Below are positions 35,330 through 45,799 of a stretch of DNA of 64,000 nt, in pieces. The notes beneath the pieces were generated by a model. That model saw nothing but the letters and a program-made list of their open reading frames with translations, did not search any database and was not told the origin of the DNA. Both the position numbers and the translations under genes were made by a program. Origin of the DNA: Benincasa hispida (Eukaryota > Streptophyta > Magnoliopsida > Cucurbitales > Cucurbitaceae). Within the stretch, counting starts at the first letter, position 1. Every line of letters begins with the position of its first letter. The stretch covers positions 15,293,320-15,357,319 of the forward strand of contig NC_052350.1 of NCBI RefSeq assembly GCF_009727055.1, written 5' to 3'.

Positions 35330-37397
35330 GTACCCTAGCATTGCAACGCTGCAATTAAGTGAACGAAACGTTCTATCCATAGTGTTGCAACGCTAGGTCA
35401 CAACATTGCAACGCTGCGAGAGGAAAGAGCAATCACGTTCGCGCCTGATTTGGTTCGTGGCTCGGATGGTTCTTATCCAGTTTAGTTGATTCGAGGAACT
35501 CTTGGCCAGTTCGAGCGCTAAGCGGTTTAGTTCATGCAATTCAAGGCCTGGTTCGCTTGTTTTAAACCGGTTGACCAATATTTATGTAATAGATTGTTAT
35601 TTTTTATTAATTAAATTAATATAAATTTTATATTATTTTAATTAATTGTTTAGAAGTTCAATCCTAGTCCAATAATTATTTTTAAATTATGCATTTGGTG
35701 TATGATTTATTTTAATATTACATATGCCATAATGTATGTCATATAGTAAAAATCCCACCATAGGTTATGCATTATTCATGCATCATTATATTATTAATGT
35801 TATAATATATATAGTTGCATGATTTATTTTTAGAGCATGCTCATATATCATATGATATAAGTGTTATAGTATATGTTTGCATGCATTAATAATATAGCCA
35901 TGCATCATTTATATTATAAGTGTTACAATATATAGTTGAATGTATGTATGGATGGATGTTATTAATTATTTCATTACCTTATTATATAAGTGTTATATAT
36001 AGTCAATAATGAAATTGATATTGCATGAAGCATGACACTATCTTAAGTAATTTAGAATTGTTATAATTTACTAAGTATGTCAATGAATGCAATTGTAAGA
36101 TTTTAATTTATTTAATTTATTTTTATAAAAGTTATAATTAAATGAAATTAGAAATTAATATCAATAATTCAGAATTGCATGCAAATAATAGGTTAAAATC
36201 ATTTTTTAAAATAGTTTTAAAATATGATTCACATAAACCTAAGATCACTTTTCTAATAAGATTAGAAATTAAGTTTAATGGGATCACATTGATTCTTAAT
36301 TAAAAGATTAAATTTGTAAATTAAAAGATTAAATTTGTAACAAATATATCTATAAGGGGCATTTTGTCTAAGGTTAGTTATGTCTAGGTTGGGGTATTTA
36401 GGTTGACGAAAACGTAACACACCTACCTGGAAACTTACTGGGAAAGGTGAATTAAATAGCTTTGTTACAAGCATGCAATAGATGATTGAAGTTTATTAAA
36501 GTGTTTAATAAACATTACTTAAAGTTGTTTAACCATCCAAAGTAAGTGTTACTTTTGAACAAATTAAACAAAATACTTAGTTACAAAATCAGTAGCCGAA
36601 TTTTTCTAAGTTAAATAACCCTAGGTATAACACTCAGTGGGAGAAAAATGGGGTATATGATACTTCATTTTACCTTTTCATGTTTCTCCCTAAAAGTTCA
36701 CACTGTGAGATCTATACTCGGCCTCGAGACAGCTTTGTTTGTGTCCCTCTACGGATGGTGTTTGTATAGGTAAATATAAAGGTGAATGGAGAGAGTGTTT
36801 ATAGTAAATGAGAGTGGTATGTGTGTTAACACATCCCATGGTCTCTCTCATTAGTTTGTGGTAAAGTTTCATGCTTGGCCTTAAGGCACCTTTGCTTGTG
36901 TTCCCCTCTGGATGACATTTGCATGATTCTTACTTTAAACTCCAAAAATAGATAGGATTACTTTAGTTTTTGTTTGATCGATCCTATGATTGGCTCATTG
37001 GGACAGAACTCTAGAATCTAAAATGAGGGGTTATACTTACAAGAAATGTTAAACAGGTTCATCAATTTCTGGACCGAACAATGGTGACTAATAGTTATAG
37101 TAACAATGAGTTGTTCTGTCTATTGTTTGAGATAGTCTCATTTCAGTGAAGGGGCACCTCATTACCCCATGGTGGATTTTGTCCTGTCTCACTGAAACAT
37201 CATTGCAAAATAGATGTCACTTAGGATGCACTAGATTATTTTGCTAAATTTGATTTGTTTTGCAAATGGGTTAATGCATAGATTACTAATATAAATAAAT
37301 TTTGGTTTCAGCTTTGTTTGTGTCCCTCTACGATCGAGCCTTTCCATTTCCCCTCATCCAGTGCTCGTATGCATTATGGTTTCAGCAAACTAAAATT
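35330..37397 (+). other. untranslated leader of copia C
   Basis: The leader is in plus orientation. It starts with CpG-containing repeats (GCATTGCAACGCTGC, 35340-35420), followed by the same landmark order as the inverted leader at 20291-21915. It begins immediately at the outer end of LTR3, so its own 5' LTR and primer-binding site are missing. Near its end (37312-37372) is a chimeric patch: a short copy of leader sequence from 36731, then an inverted copy of 37572-37613 from gag. Confidence 0.7.
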
Positions 37398-40300
37398 ATG
37401 ACTTCCACGACACTTAACTTACTCGCTGCTGACAAAATTACCAGAAAAAATTATACAACGTGAAAAAACACAATCAACACAATACTAATCATCAATGACT
37501 TGTGTTTTGTCCTTATGGAGGATTGTCCTCCTATTCCTGCTCAAAACGTCACTTGAAATGCTCGAGAGGCATACGAGCACTAGATAAGGGCAAATGGAAA
37601 GGCTCGATCATATATCTTGGCTAGCTTTTCTGAAGTCTTGGCCAAGAAGCATAAGCCCATGATCACTGCCCGTGAAATTTTGGAGTCTCTGCGGGAGATG
37701 TTCGAACAACTGTCTGCACAACTCAGGCATGACGCTCTGAAACACATCTTCAATGCCCGTATGCAAGAAGGGGCATCTGTTAGAGAACACGTTCTCAACA
37801 TGATGGTCCACTTCAACGTGGCAGAGATGAATAGGTATGTCATTGATGAAGCTAATCAGATTGGCTTCATTTTGGAATCTTTACTAGAAAGTTTCCTATA
37901 GTTCCATAGTAATGTTATTATGAACAAGATTGACTACAACCTGATTGCCTTGCTCAATGAACTTTAGAATTTTTAGTCCTTAATGAAAAACAAGGAACAA
38001 AAAGGGAGGCAAATGTTGTCTCATCCTCTAAATAGTTCTATAGAGGATCGTCCTCTGGAACTAAGTCTGTGTCTTCTTCTTTTGATATCAAAAAGTGGAA
38101 GAAGAAGAAAAGTGGAAAGGGGAAAGCTAACCCACCAGATACTGTCCAGAAGGGCAAGAAGGCCAAGGCTGTGAAGGGAATCTATTTCCATTGCAATCAC
38201 GAGGGACATTAGAAGAGGAACTATACTAACTACTTGGCAGAAAAGAAGAAGGCCAAGAATAGTAAATCTGATTTACTTGTATTGGGGACCTATTTAGTGG
38301 AGAATAATCATTCTGCCTGGATAATTGATTCAGGTGCCACTAACCATGTTTGTTCTTCATTTCAGGGAACTAGTTTCTGATGGCAATTGGATGCTAAGGA
38401 GATGATGATGCGTGTTGGAACTGAGTACGTCTCTTAGCTGTGGTAGTAGGACTCTAGTTGACTTTAAAGAATAGATATATTTTACTTGAAAATGTATTTG
38501 TTGTTCCTGATTTGAAGAGGAACTTGATTTTTGTAAAGTGTTTATTAGAAAAAAACTGCTTTATACAATTCTGAATAAATAAAGCGTTTATTTCCTAGAA
38601 TGGTAACAATATTTGTTCTGCTAAGCTGGAAAACAATTTATATATGCTAAGACCGTTAGCAACTAAAGACCTCTTTAACACTGAAATGTTTAAAACTGCG
38701 GTAACTCAGAATAAAAGACTTAAAATTTCTCTTAAAGAAAATGTCCGTCTTTGGCACCTAAGGTTAGGACACATCAATCTCAATAGGATTGAGAGATTGG
38801 TCAAGAATGGACTTCTAAGCGTGTTAGAAGAAAATTCTTTACCAGTATGTGAGTCATGCCTTGAATGCAAAATAACTAAAAGATCTTTTACTGGAAAAGG
38901 TCATAGGGCCAAAGAACCCTTAGAGCTTATACTCAGACCTTTGTGGTTCGATGAATGTTAGAGCAAGAGGAGATTTTGAATATTTCATCACTTTTATTAA
39001 TGATTATTCAAGATATGGGTATGTTTATTTAATGCAACAGAAGTCTAAAGCCTTTGAAAAGTTCAAAGAGTTTAAGGTTGAAGTTGAAAATGTAGTAAGT
39101 AAAACGATTAAAATATTTTGATCTAATTGAGGTGGAGAGTTTTTGGATCTTACATTCCAAAACTATTTGATAGAACATGGAATTGTAACCCAACTCTCAG
39201 CACCTGGTACACCTCAGCAGAATGATGTATCAGAAAGGAGAGATCAAATCCTAATGAACATGGTTCGGTCTATGATGAGTTTTGCTTCCTTACCTAACTT
39301 GTTTTGGGGTTCTGCAGTACAAACTGCAATTTATATTTTGAACTGTATTCCATCCAAGAGTGTTATCAGAACACCTTTGGAATTTTAGAATGGTCGTAAA
39401 GCCAGCTTACGCCATTTTAGGTTCTGGGGTTTCTGAACATATGTGCTTAAGGAAAATCCTAATAAACTAGAACTTCGTTCGAACTTGTGCCTATTTGTAG
39501 GCTATCCTAAAGGAACGAGAGGTGGTTACTTCTATGATCCTAAAAAAAATAAAATGTTTGTGTCGACAAACACTACAAAAGGAGAACTACATTAGGGAGC
39601 ATAAGCCTCGCAGTAAGATTGTGTTGAGCTTTCCAAGGAAACTACCAAACCTTCAACAAGAGTTGTTCAATAACCCAACACCTCAACAAGAGTTGTTGAA
39701 GTTGGTTCATCTAGTAAGTCATGTCCACCTCAAGTGTTGAGGGAACCTCGACGTAGTGAGAGGGTTATGAATCCACTTGTCTGTTACATGGGTTCAACAA
39801 AAATCCTAGCTATGGTAGTTGATGGAAATATTGAGGATCTATTGTCTTACAAGAAGGCAATAAAGGATGTTGACAAAGATGAGTGGATTAAAGCTATGGA
39901 TCTTGAAATGAAGTCCATGCATTTCAATTCTGTTTGAGATCTTATAGATCAACCTGATGGGGTAAAACCTATAGGTTTCAAATGGATTTACAAGAGAAAA
40001 CGGGGTGCTGATAGGAAGGTACAAACCTTCAAAGCTAAACTTGTGGCAAATGGTTATACCTATCAGAATGTTGATGAGCCTTGTGTATATAAGAGGATCA
40101 TCAATAGTTCAGTAGCTTTATAGTGTTGTATGTAGACGATATCCTACTTATTGGGAATGATGTAAGACTACTGACTGAAATTAAGAATTGGCTAGTGAAC
40201 CAATTCCAAATGAAAGATTTGGGAGAGGCGTAATTTGTTCTGGGTATTAAGATCTTTAGAGATTGAAAGAACAAAATGCTAGTTCTATTTCAGGCATCGT

Positions 40301-41112
40301 ACATTGATAAAATGCTTGTTAAGTTTTCGATGCAAAACTCCAAGAGAGGTTTACTACCTTTTAGGCATGGAGTTATATTTTCTAAGGAACAATATTCTAA
40401 GACACCTCAAGAAGTTAAGGAATAAGACGAATCCCTTATGCATCGGTTGTTGGCAGTCTGATGTATGCAATGTTATGTACTAGACCTGACATCGACTATG
40501 CGGTGAGGATAGTTAGTAGATATCAGTATAATCCAGGATATGATCACGGGACCGCTGTTAAGAACATCCTCGAGTATCTACGGAGAACGGGAACTACAAG
40601 CTCGTGTATGGTTCTAAGGATTTGATCCTTATAGGATACACGGACCCTGATTTCCAAACCGATAAGAATTCTAGGAAATCTACAACATAATCAGTGTCTA
40701 CTCTTAACGGAGGAGCAGTAGTCTAGAGGAGAACCATGCAAGGGTGCATTGTGAACTCCACAATGAAGGCTGAGTACATAGAGACTTATGAAGCTGCTAA
40801 AGAAACTGTGTCACTCAGGAAATTTCTAACTGATTTGGAAGTGGTTCCAGACATGTCAAATCCCATCACCCTTTATTGTGATAATAATGGTGCTATGGCT
40901 AATTCCTGAGAGCCTCGGAGTCACAAATGCGGGAAGCATATAGCGCGAAAGTATCATCTCATCCGAGAGATTGTGCATCCAAGGGACATGATCGTCAAGC
41001 AGATAGCTTCGGAGCACCATGTTGCTGATCCATTTACAAAGGTCCTCATGGCTAAGGTGTTTGAGGGTCATCTGCAGAGTCTAGGTCTACAGGACAGGCC
41101 ATATATAGTCTA
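37398..41112 (+). pseudogene. copia C gag-pol polyprotein
   Basis: ATG at 37398 starts MTSTTLNLLAADKIT. Gag follows (MITAREILESLREMF, LRHDALKHIFNARM), then a zinc knuckle with one Cys lost (about 38185-38225). Protease IDSGATNH is at 38324. Pre-integrase LWHLRLGHINLNRIERLVKN with CESCLECK is near 38750-38870. Integrase has PGTPQQNDVSERRDQ and LFWGSAVQTAIYILN. The reverse transcriptase start (DEWIKAMDLEMKSM, KWIYKRK) then jumps at about 40060 from VANGYTY to NVDEPCVYK, a deletion of the catalytic middle. VDDILLIGND and RNase H (LYCDNNGAMANS, VADPFTKVLM) follow. Many stops and frameshifts show it cannot encode a functional polyprotein. An active relative would encode particle protein, protease, integrase and reverse transcriptase in one frame. 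Confidence 0.85.
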
Positions 41113-41203
41113 GGGAAAGTGGGAGAATTTGTACTGGGGGCGTGTTATGCCTAGTTTATTGATTTGTGTACTTGTATATTGTACACCCCACTAGTTTTAG
41201 GAC

Positions 41204-41214
41204 AAATGGGAGAT
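41204..41214 (+). promoter_or_regulatory. polypurine tract of copia C
   Basis: The sequence AAATGGGAGAT lies directly before the 3' LTR and corresponds to AGTGGGAGAT beside LTR1. Such a tract primes plus-strand synthesis in LTR retrotransposons. It helps fix the LTR start at 41215. Confidence 0.6.
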
Positions 41215-43181
41215 TTTTGGGGTTGATGCTCTAAATCTTATAGAGTTTTATAGCTTGTAATTGTATTGTACAAACATTTTATTTATTTAATAAAATATGA
41301 GATATTTTATTTGACATTTAGTAGCATTAAACTTAGAAACCAATAAACTAACATCCAATGTTATCTTTTGTAGCTTAAACATGTAAATAGAGACATACAG
41401 GTGGATCATGTTTAAATGATAACCTAAATGGTCTGTAATAGATGGATAAGGCAGGATACCTTATCCCGATGACCCTAAGAATATGGCTTGCTTTGTAGAT
41501 GTTATAATTGTTGTAAAGTGCTACAAATGATCTGATCGTGATCATTTATGTGGAGACATATGAGCGGAGGTATTCTATACAAAAGAGTTTGTATAAGATT
41601 AGACCATGAAATGACCAGTCTCATTATATAACGTCGTTCATAATAGAGACTTACATTTCACCAAGATGACCATGGGTGATATGACCTGAATCCTGAATGA
41701 GTTGTGAACTCCTACTTATGAACGTGGTCCTTTGATTTGTATGGGTGAGAGTGGCCAGATTGTCGGCTCAATAAGCCTAATATTTTGAGGATTCATTTGA
41801 TTAGGGAGTTGGGAACATAGCTACACAAGAATGAATTCACTATTTTTCCATTGTTAGGGTAAGTAGATAAATTTTTCTTTTATTCCAAAGCTTAGACAAT
41901 GTGGTGCCACACCTTCTCTTGGCCAGAGAGGGGTTTGGTCGTAGTTGGACTGTGATTTATTATTCATTAGAGGGATCGGTGGTACTTAAGGAGTTAGATG
42001 TAACTACAAGGGCAAAATAGTAATTTTTGGCCTAGTTATAGTTACGAGCAATTTATGAAAGGTCATCGCACTGTTGACTAGTTATATCCAATGGACACAG
42101 AAATATATCTGTAGTACGAAGAGTGCAACTGTTGGTCTTTAGTGGAGTGCCCGACAGTTAATCGATGTTGAATAATTTAATTAAAGAATTTAATTAATTG
42201 TTCAAGTATCATTGAAGCTTCAACCTACAGGTCCATGAGGTCTCCTTTATAGCTCAACAGGGTTTAAATGAGAATCAATTTTGGATTAATTTGAATTGTT
42301 CATATTAATTGAAATAATTAATTATATGTGGTATAATTAATTTAATTTAATTATATATAATATAATTACTATAATGTATTTGATACATTATAAAGTTTAT
42401 TTGAGAGGAAATAAATATTTGAATATGATTCAAATATTAATTATGTGAATTGGATTCATATAATTAAATTTAGCATAAATAGGATTTATATTAAATATCA
42501 TTGTTGAGAGAATTAAAACTATAGGTTATATTGTATATGATACAATATTAAACCATTGATTATATGTTACATATGATATAACATATAGTTATATATATTA
42601 TACATATATACATATAATAAGTTGGTTATATATATATATATATATATAATTAAAATTTTGAATTTTGTTTAGGGAGAGAAATAACTCCCCCCCCCCCCCC
42701 CCCCCCCCATTCCTCTCTCAACTCACGTAGTGTGAATGAGTGCTTTCACCTTCTTCTTCATTTGACAGAGGAGATGAGACAGAATAGGTTCTGAGAAAAA
42801 TTCCTAATCTCTCTTCTCCTCTCTCAATTCTCCTTTCTCTCTCTAAAAGTCACAGAGCCCATAAACTCTCGTGATTCTCATCCTAAAGAATACATAAAGC
42901 TCTAATTGGTGGCACCCAAATTAGGGATTCGAGTTCGTGGCCATTTTGGTTTACCTTTTTTTATCATGATGTTCCAAATAAAAAATGATTCATGTGAAGA
43001 AAAAGATCTTTAAGGGTTAGCTCCCCTTTATCTCTCTTTTGTCTTTTTCATATTAGCATGCTATAGAACTTAAATTAAATACATAATTCTTCTGTATTTT
43101 TTTTGTAAAATTCTTGTTCTGTAAAAATTGGGATTTTGGTTTGATCCCCGCTTCCGCTCCGATCCTTAACTGGTTCCTTCA
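41215..43181 (+). repeat. copia LTR4 (plus), complete 3' LTR of copia C
   Basis: It starts TTTTGGGGTTGATGC (canonical TG changed to TT) after the polypurine tract and ends GGTTCCTTCA at 43181, 1967 bp. The reading of the neighbouring minus-strand PMD gene stops exactly here, so 43181 is the true outer border of the cluster. A 22-C homopolymer lies at 42687-42708 and a TA run at about 42630-42650. Confidence 0.85.
42687..42708. repeat. poly-C run of 22 bases
   Basis: Twenty-two consecutive C residues lie within LTR4, between ATAACT and ATTCCTCTCTC. The other LTR copies have a short pyrimidine stretch (AACTCCCTCCCC) at this place, so this is an expansion or a sequencing artefact. Confidence 0.9.
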
Positions 43182-43932
43182 GTGGTGCTATAATGTTAAA
43201 TCTTTCATATATCCATACTTGTAGTAGTATCAATGACCCTACTATTTCCAAAGCTTGTGCATTAGTAGCCCAACATAGTTCTCTATAAAGCCATGCAAGA
43301 CATGCACCACCCCACGAATACGTACCAGCATGCTCGAAATCAAACAGTAGCGGAAGAAACATAAGATGTACCAGAGCGCTCGACTTGTCAGCGAATAAGA
43401 ATCTTCCAATAAGCTACATAATATATGCTCGTGCATACCTCTTTATGCTAATGTTGTTGACATTGGGAGACAACTCTGGATTGGATGTTAGCCACAGGAT
43501 ACTCAATCTTCAATCTTTCAAATCTTCTGGTCAAATGCTCAAAGTATGTCACAAACAGTTTTCCAATCATTGCAATGAACCTATCATAGGTTCTCTTTCA
43601 ACTCATCATCTAATCTAAATTGCAACAACCTACAACCTAATTGTGCATTCTTTACAAGGTATGTGAAACGTGTGGTTTTCTGGTCTCCAACGCTCTACTA
43701 AAGCAGTAATGAGGTGTCAATCCAATTGGATAAATCCAATCTGTGCAACCCCAAGAAAACCAGCCTGTTGTACATAAGGCATAATACGCGAATCAAACAG
43801 AATAGTACGTTGTGTAGATGGCTCCCTTTTCTGACAGCAAAAAAATAAAGTAGAAGAACTATCCCATATCGTTTATGAATGATGGGCATTTTGTTGATAT
43901 AGTTGCACAGGATTAGAAGAACTAGGATCCAT
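43182..43932 (-). pseudogene. plant mobile domain (PMD) gene, N-terminal part
   Basis: The minus-strand ATG at 43932 begins MDPSSSNPVQLYQQNAHHS, then a stop, TIWDSSS, REPSTQRTILFDSRIMPYV and QQAGFLGV. ALVERWRPENHTFHVPC and a middle part with the FDFEHAGTYSWGGACLAWL block (about 43330) follow, then RELCWATNAQ and ERFNIIAP at the border. This is the plant mobile domain (Pfam PMD, aminotransferase-like) found in MAIL1/MAIN proteins and widely in transposon-carried genes. In-frame stops and at least three frameshifts make it a pseudogene. It is cut at 43182 by LTR4. Whether it was cargo of MULE1, with the Ulp1 part beyond the cluster, is discussed in the findings. Confidence 0.8.
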
Positions 43933-45640
43933 GATGCATAAATGCTGAAAGAGTATAAACACATATTGATAGCTTATATAAATACAAGCTATTGCAGCCT
44001 TTTACTTAGAATTATAAGGGTTCATGAGCAAAATATGTGTTAAAATGACTAAGGATTCATGTGGAAAAATGAGCTTCCGTCAATCAATGGTGAAAATTCC
44101 TGCTAACCCTATATCATGTGTTATTATGCATCAAAATGTCTATTTTTGTAGCTATTGCAAGAATCAATCACATGCGTTGATCCCAGACCATTGCAAAGTT
44201 GATCGCATGCATTGATTTTCATAAAGACAAGTTCGTCGCATGGAATGCTGCATCTACAAAGTGATAGCCATGATAGAAGATCAATCGCAAAGTGGGTGGA
44301 ATGCGTTGATGCTTTATAAGAAATAATCATGAATGCATACCTTGGGAATATAAAAAAGATAAGATCATGATGACATTTCACCTACCGCAACAGTGATGAC
44401 AGTGATTCAGAGTGGGATTACCAATGTTGTCGGCATTTGAGTTCTATAAATAGAGTCTTGAAGCTCAAATTCAAAGCATCCGAGACTCTACTTTAGGCAG
44501 ATTCTTGTGATCACAGATGAAAGTATGAGCAGACAGTCTTTGAGAGTTCTTCATTCCCACAACCCTTTCCGATTGACGACCGGAACTTCGCCGGAGATAG
44601 AGCTCGAGAGAGATTACTCCACCACCCATCCATGGCATCACTGGTAGCCTTGACACACATCTGATGGAAGAAAGAGATTGCCTACATCTAGCCCTCCACC
44701 TCTTTTCTTACCCATGTATTATATTACATTTTGGCTTAAGACATTAATACATTTTGTAATCAATGCATCTCTTTAATTCCTTCAACATAATTTTCATCAT
44801 CATCTTCTACTTTACCATCTTTTACTTTCATCGCAATGAGTTAAGGGCAGATTGCAAGAGTTATCGCATACTCAATGATGCGGCATAGAGATATGACGCA
44901 TGTAGCAAACCACCGAGAGGTGTGCGTTGTGTGAGTATAGTGTGTCAATCCTCTTTGCTTAGTGCGAGGCTATCGCTTGTTTATGAGCTGAGTAGCTATA
45001 ACCAACTACCTGAGAGGGCAAGTAGAGGAACTCACTAACCAAAGTAAGCAGTGTTCCTAGAGATAGAAATAATATTATACTCAACGTAACCATGCGTTAT
45101 AAAGATATAAGCATGTAGCTGACCACCGAGAGGTGTGAAATACGTTAGTGTGGCTAGCTGGGATTACCCTTGCGACAAAACTTAATAACTTGGTGAAATT
45201 TCCCCTCAACTCTACTTCTCCATGCATCTCATTACGCGTTAACAGTTGCCGCATCTCTACCAATTCTCATAGTCAAACTTCAATTGCTTAGTCTGTTTAG
45301 CTAGGAGTAAGAGTAGTGCAAAACAATCAACTTCTTTCTTTTTATTTTTATTCACCACCTCAAACACATTACTTTACGAGCATCACTTAGTTGCAAGTCC
45401 TTGTGTTCGACCTCGGATCATCCCGAAAAACTTGTGTTCTCGTTATACTTGGTGAGAGAGCAAGAAAACTTGTGATAGAAATGCATGGTCATCGCATACA
45501 CGATTAATGCATATTGCATATTCTTCAGCTTATTGAACATCACATGTACCATCAACGCATGATCAATGCATGAACATCGACGCATAGCAAAATATCAACA
45601 AAACCAAAATATTTCTTCCACCATATATTAATATGGTCAG
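43933..45640. other. unclassified, probably transposon-derived, non-coding
   Basis: No protein domain is readable. The sequence repeats words around ATCGCATGCATTGAT, CGCATAG and GTTGATCGCATG between about 44100 and 45600. It ends with GCAAGTCCTTGTGTTCGACCTCGG (45391-45415, shortened here to its theme 'CCTTGTGTTCGACCTCGG'), a phrase I associate with the primer-proximal part of plant Gypsy elements. It may be an LTR remnant, but ends and duplication were not found. Open frames at 44124-44656 are not supported. Confidence 0.35.
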
Positions 45641-45644
45641 TTCT

Positions 45645-45791
45645 ATAACAAAGTCCATTACATAACAAAATCCATTACATAACAATTTCTATTACATAAA
45701 AAAGTCCATTACATAGAAAATTCAATTACATAACAAAATCCATTATATAACAAATTCAATTACATAAAAAAATCCATTACATAACAAAGTC
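45645..45791. repeat. 17-bp tandem repeat
   Basis: About eight imperfect copies of a 17-bp unit, AAA(G/A)TCCATTACATAAC, stand head to tail. They lie just downstream of the MULE2 transposase stop on the minus strand and may be a subterminal repeat of that element. Confidence 0.85.
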
Positions 45792-45799
45792 ATCAATGG

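Noticed and set aside
44124..44656. Open frames of 61-85 codons on both strands
   Set aside because: No recognisable domain; they overlap CATGCGATC-type repeats in an unclassified region.
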